DNA from: Lactobacillus kimbladii
Lineage (GTDB): Bacteria; Bacillota; Bacilli; Lactobacillales; Lactobacillaceae
NCBI RefSeq assembly: GCF_000970755.1
Contig: NZ_KQ034007.1
Coordinates: 1,768,273 to 1,832,272 of the forward strand
Direction of reading: 5' to 3'
Length of the DNA stretch: 64,000 nucleotides
This document shows positions 43,019-53,932 of this stretch, one piece after another; position 1 is the stretch's first letter, and the number at the start of each line of letters is the position of its first letter. Under the pieces are notes generated by a model. The model was given only the letters and a program-made list of their open reading frames with translations, was not told the origin of the DNA and did no database searches. A program made the translations under genes and the position numbers.

Positions 43019-44173
43019 TTATGCCTGGTAGCGTGACTCACCATTTAAATAAGTTTCACTTAAAGTCATATCTGGGTTTAATACTAAGAAATCAGCGTCC
43101 TTATCAGGAGCAATTGAACCGCATTTATCGAGTACGTGCGCACTCTTAGCCGGAACATAAGAAGCCATCATAACAGCTTCTTCAGGAGTAGCAACGTTCC
43201 AGTCAACAACATTCTTGACTGCAGTCTTTAATTGCAAAATACTGCCGGCTAAATTATTGCCACCTTTCAAACGAGCCATGCCCTCCTTAACATAAACAGG
43301 CAATTCACCTAACATATAGTCACCGTCAGGCATCATGCCAGCTTCCATACAATCTGTGATTAAACAAATGTGTTCGGCACCTTTAAGCTGAACCAATGCA
43401 CGCACCATTTCTTTTTGAACATGGTGACCGTCACAGATCAATTCATCTGTAACATTATGCAGAGCCATCGCAGCGTTAGAAATTGATGTATCATGGTGTG
43501 ACGGATCAGGCATTCCGTTAAAAGTATGAGTAAACATTGTTGCACCAGCTTCAACACCGGCTTTAGCTTCTTCAAAGTCAGCACTCGAGTGCCCCAAAGA
43601 AACAACTACACCCTCTTTAACAGCAGCACGGATAAATTCCCGGGCACCTTTTCTCTCAGGCGCAAGAGATATTTTATTCAGCAGTCCTTTAGATTCTTCG
43701 CGCCACTCATTAAATTGATTAATATCAGGATCAAGCAAATATTTAGGGTTTTCTGCACCAGCATGTTCAGCGGTAAAGTATGGTCCTTCAAAATGCAACC
43801 CTTGAATTTTCGCACCAGTTTCTTCACCCTTATGAGCACCAAACATCTGGCAAATTTTGCTTAATGTATCTGCACCGGCAGTATAAGTCGTTGGCAGCCA
43901 GCTGGTAACGCCAGACCGTAAAAAGCCTTCTGACAGGCGATTAATTCCTGCCCAATCACTTTTCATCACGTCTTCTTTTAGTGAACCGTGTACATGAGTA
44001 TCGACCAGTCCTGGTGCAATCCATTTGCCTTTATAATCTACTATTTTGCCTTCAGGTTTTTGATCTTCAGTATAGTAAAAGCCAAACTTGCCGTCATCTT
44101 GAACTTTTAAGTAACCACCTTGTTCTGTCACATTTTCAAGAAAGAATTTATCTGCATGAATATAATAAGTCAT
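43019..44173 (-). CDS. nagA: N-acetylglucosamine-6-phosphate deacetylase
   Basis: 384 residues, full length. Amidohydrolase-fold metalloenzyme: metal-binding VDTHVHG, the HFEGPY motif, LGHSSADFEEAKAGVEAGAT and FTHTFNGM for metal and substrate binding, and the catalytic aspartate in LITDCMEAG. It converts GlcNAc-6-phosphate to glucosamine-6-phosphate and acetate in the cytoplasm, feeding amino-sugar catabolism and cell-wall recycling. AAGG lies upstream of the ATG. It is divergent from a large GH31-like gene, with 155 nt between them. Confidence 0.92.
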   Translation of the reverse strand: MTYYIHADKFFLENVTEQGGYLKVQDDGKFGFYYTEDQKPEGKIVDYKGKWIAPGLVDTHVHGSLKEDVMKSDWAGINRLSEGFLRSGVTSWLPTTYTAGADTLSKICQMFGAHKGEETGAKIQGLHFEGPYFTAEHAGAENPKYLLDPDINQFNEWREESKGLLNKISLAPERKGAREFIRAAVKEGVVVSLGHSSADFEEAKAGVEAGATMFTHTFNGMPDPSHHDTSISNAAMALHNVTDELICDGHHVQKEMVRALVQLKGAEHICLITDCMEAGMMPDGDYMLGELPVYVKEGMARLKGGNNLAGSILQLKTAVKNVVDWNVATPEEAVMMASYVPAKSAHVLDKCGSIAPDKDADFLVLNPDMTLSETYLNGESRYQA

Positions 44174-44328
44174 AATATTTTTGCCTTTCTTTTTAAAATA
44201 ACCTCGTATTTATAGCTTAATTTTAGCTTAATCAACTGGTATTTACCAGTTCAATTTCAAATAGTACAGAAACTTTTTATTTTTTAGTTATAATAGTGGT
44301 ATAGGTAACTAATTAGGAAACAAGAAAT

Positions 44329-47316
44329 ATGATTCAAAATACGCAAACAAATCAACATCAACTAGGAGCACTTACTGGTGCCAGCAAGTGTGACCACTAT
44401 TACGAATTACATTTTGCTACGGGCGAAATTGCGCACTTTTACGTCTTAGCTGACGGCATTTTTCGTCTTTTAATTGATCCCGAGCAAAATTTTACTGAAA
44501 ATCGAACGGAAACTATTCAATTAACCCAGTTTGATAATTCTGCCTTTGCAAAGTCGCAGGTTAGAGCCACCAATGATTCCTTAATTATTCATACTGGCAA
44601 TTACCAAATTATTTTTGGGCAAAATCCAGCTGTTATAAGTATTTTTGATGAATCATTGCACCACAACAGGATGCACCAATCTCAGCCACTTGAACTTAGT
44701 TCAACCAAAACCCGTGAGTTTTTAACAGAAAATAAAAATGAATTTTTTTATGGTGGTGGCTTGCAAAATGGCTACTTTAGTCACAGAGGACACAAAATCG
44801 CAATTAAGCATGACCAAATAACCGGTAAAGGCGGGGTCATTATGCCTGTTCCTTTTTTCTGGTCGAATGCTGGTTATGGCGAATTAAGAAACACTACTGC
44901 AGCAGGAACTTATGATTTTGGCAAAACCAAGAGAGGAGTTACTGTTCTCACCCACCAAGATGCAGTTTTTGATGCATTTTACCTTCTTGGCACCAATCCT
45001 CAGGAAATTTTGCAGCGCTACTATACTTTGACGGGCAAACCGATGTTATTGCCAAAATATGCCTTAGGTCTGGGTCATATCGGCAATTTCTGTACAACCT
45101 TATGGCAGCCAAGTCAGGCTAAAGAGCGTAATGCCAGTAAAATTGGCAATAATTATTATACTCGTACAAAAGATGAAAAAGCCGCATCGGGCAAAGCTTC
45201 GCTTAACGGTGAAGAAAACTACCAGTTTTCCGCGCGGGCACTAATTGATCGCTATCACGCTATGCATTTTCCTTTGAGCTGGTTTGTGCCCAATTATGGT
45301 GTTCAAGCCAACAATCAACAAGCTCTTAGTTTCTTTAATGAATATGCGTTAAACCAAGACGTTTATCCCGGATTTTGGCACCAAAGCGAAGTCGAATTAC
45401 CGGAAAAAACTGCTTTTACTTTTACTACTAATGAAATAGCGACTAAAGATAAAGCACAGCTTCAAAACGAATCACAAACAAAGCGTTCACTAGTGCTTGC
45501 TGATAGCGGCAGTACCGGCATGCAAAAAAACGCTGCTTTGATCTTTGGAGATGTTGGCGGCAACTGGGGCAATGTTGCTACACAAGTAGCTGGTATGCTC
45601 GGAGCAAATCTTTCAGGTCAGCCTTTAGTTGGTGCAGCAGTTGATGGACTAGAAGGCGGTGGCAATGCACAAATCAATGTCCGTGATTTTGAATGGAAAT
45701 GTTTTACCCCACTGCTCTTTAACTTCGATGATCAGGGCAACTTCAGTAAAAACCCATTTGCTTATAATAGGAAAATAAGCGACATTAATTTGGCTTACCT
45801 CAAATTACGCCAGCATTTGACTAACTACCTATATACACTAAATGAACAGGCAAAAAATGGCGCGTTAATCATGCGTCCCCTTTTCAGTGACTTTCCAGAC
45901 GAGCTGGCTAATTACACAGCACAGTTTGGCAATGAATTCATGTTAGGCTCCGATTTGTTAATTGCACCAATTACTAATGGCCGCGAAGATGAAAACGGAG
46001 ATTCACGCAAAGATAATCTGTACTTACCCGGGAAGAAGACAATGTGGATTGATCTTTTTACAGGTAAAAAATATGCCGGTGGCAAGGTCTACAATAATTT
46101 ATCTTTTCCATTATGGCACCTACCAGTCTTTGTTCGCGGTGGCAGTATTTTTGACTGGGGCAAGCGTGATTTTCTGCTTTACCCACAAGATCAAAGTGAG
46201 ACAGTTATTTACAACGATAACTCTCAAGCCGCTGAATCCAATAATTCCACTACAAAAATTTTCAGTAAAACTGAAAATGAAACGTTGCTGGTAACTATTC
46301 CACCTATTGAAGGCAACTGGGAAAACCAAGATGTTGAACAGCCTACTAAACTGACTATTATGTGTGATTCTTACCCTGATCGCATCACTATTAAAATTAA
46401 CGATCAAGTTGTCCCAGTGGAAGAATACGGATCGCTCGATGCTTTCAACCATGCTCGCGAAGGTATTTTTTACAATACTAATTATGGCTTGGATGAATTT
46501 AAACAATATCACAAGAACACGCAAACTGCCCTGCAAATAAAATTAGCAAGTCGAGACATTACCACAACTAAAATCGAAATTACAGTGCACAATTTTAATT
46601 ATGGCAAGAAAGTTTTAGTACATGAAATTACCAGTGGCGTATTGCCTTCACCTAAATTGCCGGCAGTTGATTCAAGCAAAATTTCAGCTCATTCGTTCGA
46701 GCTTGCCTGGCCTCATGAAAGTGCAGTTCAGATAGAAGTTAACAATCTCCTTTATGTGGGCATTACCGGCAAAAATTTCACTTTTCACGAATTAACCCCT
46801 AATACTCGCTATATCATTAGAATGAGGTACGTAATAGGAAATAAAGTTTCTGAATGGTCTGATCTTTTCGGTGTTATTACCAAGCACGCTGCTAAAGATT
46901 ATGCTATTGAAAATATTGAGGTAACCAGCAACTGTAATAGTAAAGAAAATCATCCCCTGTCTTATTTAACTGATCTTAAACTGGCAAGCGAATGGCAAAC
47001 TAGGCAAACTGTTTCACCTGAACAACCACTGGAACTAACCTTTACTTTTGAAAAAGTTGAGAAATTAAGCAGAATGGTCTATGTGCCACGAAATATTGAT
47101 CATAATGGTGATCCTCTTGTCGTTTCAATTGCTGTTTCAACGGATGGCGAGCAATATACTACCTATGCAGACCACTTGCAGTGGAAAGCTGACACGAAAA
47201 ACAAGGTAGTTGGTCTGCGAGATGTCCGTGCAAAGAAAGTGCATTTGACTATCTATCAATCATCCGGTCCGATCATTGCTGCAAGAGAAATTATCTTTTT
47301 CAGGGCAAAAAGATAA
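44329..47316 (+). CDS. GH31-like glycoside hydrolase with FN3 and discoidin-type C-terminus
   Basis: 995 residues without signal peptide, so cytoplasmic. An N-terminal beta-sandwich (about 1-230) is followed by a GH31-type barrel (about 240-600: LLPKYALGLGHIGNF, PLSWFVPNYGVQ, ALIFGDVGGNWGNVATQVAG, LSGQPLVGAAVDGLEGG), then a beta domain, an FN3-like segment (about 790-865) and an F5/8 type C (CBM32-like) domain (about 880-995). The acid/base position (FGDVGGNW) is recognisable, but the usual nucleophile block cannot be found with confidence between about 375 and 420. It resembles the GH31 branch containing bacterial alpha-GalNAc/alpha-Gal enzymes. Divergence from nagA supports an amino-sugar substrate (inference). 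Confidence 0.72.
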   Translation: MIQNTQTNQHQLGALTGASKCDHYYELHFATGEIAHFYVLADGIFRLLIDPEQNFTENRTETIQLTQFDNSAFAKSQVRATNDSLIIHTGNYQIIFGQNPAVISIFDESLHHNRMHQSQPLELSSTKTREFLTENKNEFFYGGGLQNGYFSHRGHKIAIKHDQITGKGGVIMPVPFFWSNAGYGELRNTTAAGTYDFGKTKRGVTVLTHQDAVFDAFYLLGTNPQEILQRYYTLTGKPMLLPKYALGLGHIGNFCTTLWQPSQAKERNASKIGNNYYTRTKDEKAASGKASLNGEENYQFSARALIDRYHAMHFPLSWFVPNYGVQANNQQALSFFNEYALNQDVYPGFWHQSEVELPEKTAFTFTTNEIATKDKAQLQNESQTKRSLVLADSGSTGMQKNAALIFGDVGGNWGNVATQVAGMLGANLSGQPLVGAAVDGLEGGGNAQINVRDFEWKCFTPLLFNFDDQGNFSKNPFAYNRKISDINLAYLKLRQHLTNYLYTLNEQAKNGALIMRPLFSDFPDELANYTAQFGNEFMLGSDLLIAPITNGREDENGDSRKDNLYLPGKKTMWIDLFTGKKYAGGKVYNNLSFPLWHLPVFVRGGSIFDWGKRDFLLYPQDQSETVIYNDNSQAAESNNSTTKIFSKTENETLLVTIPPIEGNWENQDVEQPTKLTIMCDSYPDRITIKINDQVVPVEEYGSLDAFNHAREGIFYNTNYGLDEFKQYHKNTQTALQIKLASRDITTTKIEITVHNFNYGKKVLVHEITSGVLPSPKLPAVDSSKISAHSFELAWPHESAVQIEVNNLLYVGITGKNFTFHELTPNTRYIIRMRYVIGNKVSEWSDLFGVITKHAAKDYAIENIEVTSNCNSKENHPLSYLTDLKLASEWQTRQTVSPEQPLELTFTFEKVEKLSRMVYVPRNIDHNGDPLVVSIAVSTDGEQYTTYADHLQWKADTKNKVVGLRDVRAKKVHLTIYQSSGPIIAAREIIFFRAKR

Positions 47317-47345
47317 TAAATATAAACACAAAGCTAATATATACT

Positions 47346-47385
47346 GAGCCTCCAAAAGTTGTCCTAAACTTGGGGCTCTTTTATT
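47346..47385 (+). terminator. Terminator derived from an IS3 left end
   Basis: GAGCC-TCC-AAAAGTT pairs with AACTT-GGGGCTC followed by TTTTATTT. The sequence (CTCCAAAAGTTGTCCTAAAC) matches IS3 left terminal repeats elsewhere in the window. It lies 30 nt after the GH31-like gene. Confidence 0.65.
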
Positions 47386-47591
47386 TAAAAATTATATTAG
47401 ACATTTAATTAAGCTTTTGGCTCATGATTTATCTATATATTTTAATCTTAAGGCATTATCGCATTGAAAATATGATTATGACTTCTATTAATTATGCTAA
47501 ATAGCTGTTAAGACTATATTGCTGCTTAAAATCAAGATCACCTTGGGTGCGGTGTATACTTGTACTAACATAAATTAGGGAGCTAATATTA

Positions 47592-47874
47592 ATGAAAAAG
47601 AAACTGGGTATGTTTATTGCTAGAAAAGTTGGTAATTCTATAGTTCTCACTGTTCCAAGTAAGGCGGGAAGTTAAACTTGGTGAACGATTTGAATTGACT
47701 CAAAAAGATAACGATACTTTAATCTATAAGAAGGCTATTGACTCTAATCCGTGGTTTAATGGAGAATATGATGATATTGATTTTAAAAAAGAAATTGCAA
47801 AAGTAGGTAATCCTGATACTATGCAGGTTGGTAAGGAAAATGTAGCATCTAATCAAGAGACATTATTCGGATAG
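47592..47874 (+). pseudogene. MazE-like antitoxin, frameshifted
   Basis: ATG with GGGAG upstream starts an AbrB/SpoVT-type DNA-binding domain (KLGMFIARKVGNSIVLTVPS) that meets a stop after KAGS. One extra G near 47670 explains it: the next frame continues EVKLGERFELTQKDNDTLIY to a stop at 47874. The downstream overlapping toxin relic identifies the pair as MazEF-type. Confidence 0.7.
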
Positions 47875-48205
47875 ATGCTGAACCACATGCAGGACGAGAA
47901 GAAGGCGGTCATAATCCCCAATCTGGCAATATTCAAAGACCAGCGATAGTTATATCAAATAATGCATATAATAAAAAACAGGACTCGTTATCTGCATGCT
48001 CCTTGCCCATGATCTTAAAAAAGATAATCGTGGTCTATACTATCGTCTTGCTGATATCAGCAGTGGAATATCTGGTAGTGTAGTTACTTTTCAAATGCCT
48101 AATTATGATTTTTCCGGTCGAAATGGTAAAATTGTTGGACATGTTAGTGATAAAGACTTGGATAACCTGCTATCTAAAGCATATCAAATTTTAGATAAGC
48201 GTTAA
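47853..48205 (+). pseudogene. MazF/PemK-like toxin, start lost and frameshifted
   Basis: The frame SRDIIRIDAEPHAGREEGGH then GNIQRPAIVISNNAYNKK carries the start of a MazF-type endoribonuclease (normally GDI...PSxGxE.xKxRPxxVIS). After an A-run near 47975 the frame shifts to the 69-codon end (VICMLLAHDLKKDNRGLYYR, GHVSDKDLDNLLSKAYQI). The normal start codon is missing. Non-functional. Confidence 0.68.
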
Positions 48206-48265
48206 TTTTTATCAAAATATTGCTTAATTCAAGTCACTCAAAAAATAAAAATAGTTTCCTTTTAA

Positions 48266-48304
48266 AAGCACCCCAGGCTAAACTGAGGTGCTTATGTTTT
48301 TTTA
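48266..48304. terminator. Bidirectional terminator
   Basis: AAGCACC-C-CAG pairs with CTG-A-GGTGCTT, followed by a T-run on the plus strand. It lies between the MazF relic and the convergent membrane-protein gene. Confidence 0.8.
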
Positions 48305-48314
48305 CTTATCCGTA

Positions 48315-48638
48315 TTATTTTTTGAAAAACCAGTGATACATTTCCCCATCGAGAAAGTCACCAATCACAAATATCAGCGTCCACAAAACAATTCCAATAA
48401 TGCGCACAAACAAGGATGTTACATAATTATTCCAGCTATTATCATATGGTAGAAGAAATAAAACAATAGGAACTACAAGGAAGAAGTACTTAACTTTAGT
48501 CCACCTTAAATGTTCATGCTGATAAAACTGGACAAGTTTAGAATTCTGTGGTGTTTTGTGTATTAATCTAATGCAAACTAGATATATTAAGTAAATAGCA
48601 TCAACTATTAGCAAGATCAGAACAATATTATTAAGCAT
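48315..48638 (-). CDS. Small membrane protein
   Basis: 107 residues from the ATG with AGGAGGGG upstream; an ATG 15 codons earlier would place this strong site inside the gene. Three membrane helices: NIVLILLIVDAIYLIYLVCI, KYFFLVVPIVLFLLPYD and FVRIIGIVLWTLIFVIGDFL. Ends YHWFFKK. Monocistronic. No family recognised. Confidence 0.68.
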   Translation of the reverse strand: MLNNIVLILLIVDAIYLIYLVCIRLIHKTPQNSKLVQFYQHEHLRWTKVKYFFLVVPIVLFLLPYDNSWNNYVTSLFVRIIGIVLWTLIFVIGDFLDGEMYHWFFKK

Positions 48639-48858
48639 AAATAAGTCCCCTCCTAATTTCATTGAAATTAATTTAAACAACAAGTCTTTTACTCTATTTA
48701 CAAAACAATTTACGATTAATCTTTAGTTAACCTCATAATAAATCCAAACCTATACTTTTACAATATCAAATAAAAAACGCTCCGAGGTAGTTAAAATTGC
48801 AATTAAAGCTCAAGGCTTTAATTTATTTAACCGGTCGAAGCATCTTATTTAAAAATAA

Positions 48859-49341
48859 TTAAGCGTTAAACTGCAGAGTCTGAACTGTGTCACCGTGGGT
48901 CGTATCACCTGCCGACACATCAGAAACAGATTTTATGACGTCCATATTAGTATAAACAACTATTACCGTATCATCGTAATTTTCAGCCGTAATCAGTTCT
49001 GTATTCATACTTGCCAAATAATCATCCTGCTTAACAGTATCGCCCTGTTTGACAGCCACTTCAAAGGGCTCACCTTTTAATTCAACAGTATCAATTCCTA
49101 AATGGACCAATATTTCTAAATTATTATCAGTAGTAATGCCGATTGCATGCTTAGTGGGAAAGACTGTGGTGACAGTTCCTGCAACAGGAGAATAAATTTT
49201 GCCATCTGTAGGCTTAATGGCATACCCATCACCTAGCATTTTCTGAGAAAAAACTTCATCTTTTACATCTGTAATTGGCATTAGTTTCCCATCACAAGCT
49301 GCAGCCACTGTAAAGCCACGTTTTTTAAATATATTAAACAT
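48859..49341 (-). CDS. PTS glucose-type EIIA component
   Basis: 160 residues, a complete EIIA(Glc)-family protein. The phosphorylated histidine lies in LEILVHLGIDTVELKG and the second active-site histidine in FPTKHAIGI. It accepts phosphate from HPr and passes it to the IIB domain of the EIIBC protein encoded upstream in the same operon, which itself has no IIA domain. Last gene of the alpha-glucoside operon, 9 nt after the membrane-protein gene. Confidence 0.9.
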   Translation of the reverse strand: MFNIFKKRGFTVAAACDGKLMPITDVKDEVFSQKMLGDGYAIKPTDGKIYSPVAGTVTTVFPTKHAIGITTDNNLEILVHLGIDTVELKGEPFEVAVKQGDTVKQDDYLASMNTELITAENYDDTVIVVYTNMDVIKSVSDVSAGDTTHGDTVQTLQFNA

Positions 49342-49350
49342 TAATTCTAC

Positions 49351-49842
49351 CTATTTTCTAATAAATATACTAATTGTTAAAACTAAACAAAAACCAAAGA
49401 TAGCCAAAAAGATAACAGCAGGCACTTTGATAAAACTGCTTTGACATTTTAATTTGCCAGTTTGTTCATTAATACGTATGATGCCAAAAAGCGCCAAAAT
49501 CAAGCAAAATATATTACCAACCATTAACTGGCTAATCGCCTGAGTGAACATCAAAAAACGATAATTACCCTCATGCTTAAGAATCAAATCTTTCTTGAGC
49601 CAAATATAATAACCCATAATAAAATCCGTAAGAGCTACTATCATATCTATTGCAATCAAAGGTGTATTGTTCAAAACTACATTGATGTTTTGTTTAGCAA
49701 TAGATGATGTCAAAATTATAAAGCTGCCGAAGAACAAGGGAATTAAAATCAAAGCATAGATATAGGTTGTCAAAATTTTTTTGGTGTCTAAATGGGCCCT
49801 ATTCAAGAAACTAATCACAAAGTTGTTTATCTTACTTACCAT
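49351..49842 (-). CDS. Membrane protein of the PTS operon
   Basis: 163 residues if started at ATG 49842 (overlapping the regulator by 11 nt); a TTG at 49875 would add 11 residues. Four membrane helices, including TYIYALILIPLFFGSFIIL, PLIAIDMIVALTDFIMGYYI and VPAVIFLAIFGFCLVLTISI. No known motif. It is tightly placed between the RpiR regulator and EIIA, so it is part of the sugar operon; role unknown. Confidence 0.65.
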   Translation of the reverse strand: MVSKINNFVISFLNRAHLDTKKILTTYIYALILIPLFFGSFIILTSSIAKQNINVVLNNTPLIAIDMIVALTDFIMGYYIWLKKDLILKHEGNYRFLMFTQAISQLMVGNIFCLILALFGIIRINEQTGKLKCQSSFIKVPAVIFLAIFGFCLVLTISIFIRK

Positions 49843-50623
49843 TTTTATCACTTTTTTCTTTTTGCCAAATACCAAACTTATTTATGATGAAATCCACCAA
49901 GGTGTAAGCTAGTATAAATGACACATCATTGCTAGACGAAAATTTTACAGTCGGATAGTAGAAATTATAGTCGGAAAGTGAAGCAAGCTTATTTTGCTTT
50001 AGGTCTGTAAAGGAGACATAACGCAATTTGTTGTTAACCATCTCAAACTTACCCAGTTCATCGTTAATTTCTTTATTATTGCCCGTATAAGAAATAATAA
50101 AAAGCATGTCGCCTTTTTCTGCTATTTTTCCTACCATTTCCAGTTCACTAACAGCAGCTGGCAAAACTATTGATGAAATACCAAAAAGTAAAAGCTCGTG
50201 AGAAAGATAATCAGACAGCATCTGTTGGATCCAGCCGGTAGAGTAAATATAAATATGCTTAGCATTACTTAGCTCATTGTAAAATTCATCTAACTTAAGA
50301 ACCTTAAAATTTTTATGTAAGTTTTCGATTTCTTTTATTATGCTTGCATCAAAATTGTCAGGTATAAATTTACTTATATTATTTTGTTCTTTTTCTTGGA
50401 CGACTTCATTTAAGTGAAATTTCAATTCATTATATCCGCTCAAGCCTAGGTGTTTACATAATCGGAAAATCGCCGAACGTGAAACGTATAATTTGCGCGC
50501 AAGCTCAGTAAGACTTAATCCTTTACACGCTTTTGCATTATTTATAATAAATTGAATGACCCTTATTTCAGAATCATTCAATTTACCACTATTTTGATAG
50601 ACTAAATATTCTAATTTTGACAT
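49832..50623 (-). CDS. RpiR-family transcriptional regulator
   Basis: 263 residues from ATG 50623 with GGAG eight bases upstream (an earlier in-frame start lacks this). The N-terminal HTH_6 domain (LSLTELARKLYVSRSAIFRL then CKHLGLSGYNE) is followed by a SIS sugar-phosphate-binding domain (about 110-250; IYIYSTGWIQQML, LFIISYTGNNKE). The family senses phosphosugars. Lying inside the alpha-glucoside operon, it probably controls it through the palindromic boxes upstream of the GH4 gene. Confidence 0.87.
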   Translation of the reverse strand: MSKLEYLVYQNSGKLNDSEIRVIQFIINNAKACKGLSLTELARKLYVSRSAIFRLCKHLGLSGYNELKFHLNEVVQEKEQNNISKFIPDNFDASIIKEIENLHKNFKVLKLDEFYNELSNAKHIYIYSTGWIQQMLSDYLSHELLLFGISSIVLPAAVSELEMVGKIAEKGDMLFIISYTGNNKEINDELGKFEMVNNKLRYVSFTDLKQNKLASLSDYNFYYPTVKFSSSNDVSFILAYTLVDFIINKFGIWQKEKSDKNGK

Positions 50624-50696
50624 AGACCAACGCTCCATATAAAGTAATTTTACATATGACAAATTGCTTTTACCTATACAAGCGTTCTAGCCATAA

Positions 50697-52337
50697 TTAA
50701 TCTTGCTTATTATCCTGCTTTCTTAATTCCTGCATTGCTTCAAGAACTTGGGCAACGTCTAAGCCAACAATAACCTGAATTGCTTTGCCGTGATGGACAA
50801 CATTAACGGCCTTGGCTGACTTAAACTGAGCATCAGAGCCCATCTTATTAGGATCAGCCACAGTGACACGCAATCTCGTCGCACAAGAACTTAACTCTTT
50901 GATGTTGGAACTTCCACCTAATAAATCTAAGAAGGCTGTTGCTCTTTCAACGTATGGATCAGTTTCTTTCTCATTTTTAGATGGCCGTGCAGTAGTTGTG
51001 GCACTGGAAGCTGATTCTTTTTTAGCTTGATATTCCTTCTTATTTAGTAGATGTACATCTTCGTCATCTTTTTCCCTTCCTGGAGTAGCATAATCAAACT
51101 TAATAATCATAAATTTAAAAATAAAGAAGGTAAGAATTGCAAAAATAATACCAATTGTAAATTGTACTAGAAATGTTTGCCAGTGATTGGCCCAGAGTGG
51201 TATCCAGTTTTCTGCCGCCATATCAATGCTGCCAAATATAAAGTTACCAACAACACCAAAACTGAACATAATAGTGTTCATAGTAGCTGAAAGTAATGAA
51301 TAAATTACCCATAAAATTGGAGCCGCAAACAAGTAGGTAAAGTCAATTGGTTCAGTAATGCCAGCAAAGAATGAAGTCAAAGCTGCTGGAATTAACAAAG
51401 CTGAAGTTTGCTTCTTTTTATTTTTTTTAGCTGTCGCATAAAACGCTAAACAAATTACCGGAGCAAGGAATACTTTTTCATTACCCCACAGTTGGAAGCC
51501 CATTTCAGGAGCCAGTTGCTTTAACGGACGTGTACTTAACGCAAATTTAGTTAAATGTTTTAGCCAATAAGGTTGTAATCCACCTGCAACTACAGCTGGA
51601 CCATACTGAAACGGAATATATACCAAATGATGAAGTCCAGTTGGAATTAAAATACGATTGAGAAAATTATAAATCCACACTCCAATAACGCCACTGTTAG
51701 TAATAAAGTGTTGCATACCAGTTATACCTAGCTGAACTTTTGGCCAGCCCCAGCAGGTAATAAGTGCCAGAGGAATCATAAGGAAAAAGCCTAAAATATA
51801 AACATATGTGGACCCTTGAAAGGTTCCCAGCCAGTCCGGCAATTTCTTATCAAAATAATGATTATGTAACCAAATTACTATACCAGCAACCACTAGAGCA
51901 CCAATAATACTAGTGTCTAGCGTTTTGATCCCAGCTATTTCTGTTAGTCCGTGGTTAGTGGAATTTTCCACAATCTGGATTTTATCAAAGTTAGGAATAC
52001 CAAAACTGGCGCCCCAGTGAGATAACATAGCACCAACAAAATAGTTGTAAGTCATGTAGGTAATTACAGCTTCCATGGCAGCCCTACCTCTGGATTTATT
52101 TGCTAGACCAATTGGTAGACCTACAACGAAAAGCAAAGCTTCCTGCTTAAAAACTGTCCAACCACCTGCGCTAATTGTATCCCAAATTGAATACCAAGTT
52201 GTCCCTGGATTTGCCAGAGAGCCGAAAACTGCTTGGTTGTTAAATAAGCTGCCTAAGGCAACTACAATACCCGCAAACGAGAACAAAAGCACTGGCACAA
52301 ACATTGCTGCACCAAACTTTTGAAACTTCTGCATCAT
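50697..52337 (-). CDS. PTS alpha-glucoside-specific EIIBC component
   Basis: 546 residues. The EIIC domain has about ten membrane helices with GITEPIDFTYLFAAP, the conserved substrate-site loop of the glucose superfamily; a charged linker follows. The C-terminal IIB domain has the phosphorylated cysteine in ELSSCATRLRVTV. It imports and phosphorylates an alpha-linked disaccharide such as maltose, the sugar matched to the 6-phospho-alpha-glucosidase encoded 19 nt upstream. No IIA domain; EIIA is encoded downstream. Exact sugar (maltose, trehalulose, isomaltose) cannot be read from the sequence. Confidence 0.87.
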   Translation of the reverse strand: MMQKFQKFGAAMFVPVLLFSFAGIVVALGSLFNNQAVFGSLANPGTTWYSIWDTISAGGWTVFKQEALLFVVGLPIGLANKSRGRAAMEAVITYMTYNYFVGAMLSHWGASFGIPNFDKIQIVENSTNHGLTEIAGIKTLDTSIIGALVVAGIVIWLHNHYFDKKLPDWLGTFQGSTYVYILGFFLMIPLALITCWGWPKVQLGITGMQHFITNSGVIGVWIYNFLNRILIPTGLHHLVYIPFQYGPAVVAGGLQPYWLKHLTKFALSTRPLKQLAPEMGFQLWGNEKVFLAPVICLAFYATAKKNKKKQTSALLIPAALTSFFAGITEPIDFTYLFAAPILWVIYSLLSATMNTIMFSFGVVGNFIFGSIDMAAENWIPLWANHWQTFLVQFTIGIIFAILTFFIFKFMIIKFDYATPGREKDDEDVHLLNKKEYQAKKESASSATTTARPSKNEKETDPYVERATAFLDLLGGSSNIKELSSCATRLRVTVADPNKMGSDAQFKSAKAVNVVHHGKAIQVIVGLDVAQVLEAMQELRKQDNKQD

Positions 52338-52356
52338 AAGACATCATCCCCAATCA

Positions 52357-53715
<1,359 letters not shown>

Positions 53716-53788
53716 TCACTCTGCCCAACTTGAGCTGTTATTTTCTAAGCTAGCTTACTTTTATATTTATAACATCTTTCTTATTTTT

Positions 53789-53802
53789 TGTATCCGCTTT
53801 CC
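53789..53802 (-). promoter_or_regulatory. Candidate CcpA cre site for the alpha-glucoside operon
   Basis: On the minus strand GGAAAGCGGATACA has one mismatch to the cre consensus (first base). It lies just upstream of an AT-rich region that should hold the promoter, about 90 nt before the GH4 start. Confidence 0.6.
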
Positions 53803-53808
53803 AGGAAA

Positions 53809-53864
53809 GTGAATACGTATTTCACAACTTGAAATATTTGTTTCACTTTTCGAAATTAATTTCA
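53809..53864 (-). promoter_or_regulatory. Three tandem palindromic boxes, candidate RpiR operators
   Basis: GTGAATACGTATTTCAC (53809-53825), TGAAATATTTGTTTCA (53830-53845) and CGAAATTAATTTCA (53851-53864) share a GAAAT/ATTTC palindromic pattern. They lie directly upstream of the cre candidate and promoter of the GH4-PTS operon, which encodes an RpiR regulator. Confidence 0.5.
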
Positions 53865-53865
53865 C

Positions 53866-53892
53866 AAAAAACTGGCACCACTAAGGTGCCAG
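53866..53892 (-). terminator. Terminator of the 309-residue membrane-protein gene
   Basis: On the minus strand CTGGCACC-TTAGT-GGTGCCAG is followed by TTTTTT. Confidence 0.88.
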
Positions 53893-53932
53893 CATTAATG
53901 CTAATTAAGTTAAACGTTATGAGAAGACTATT

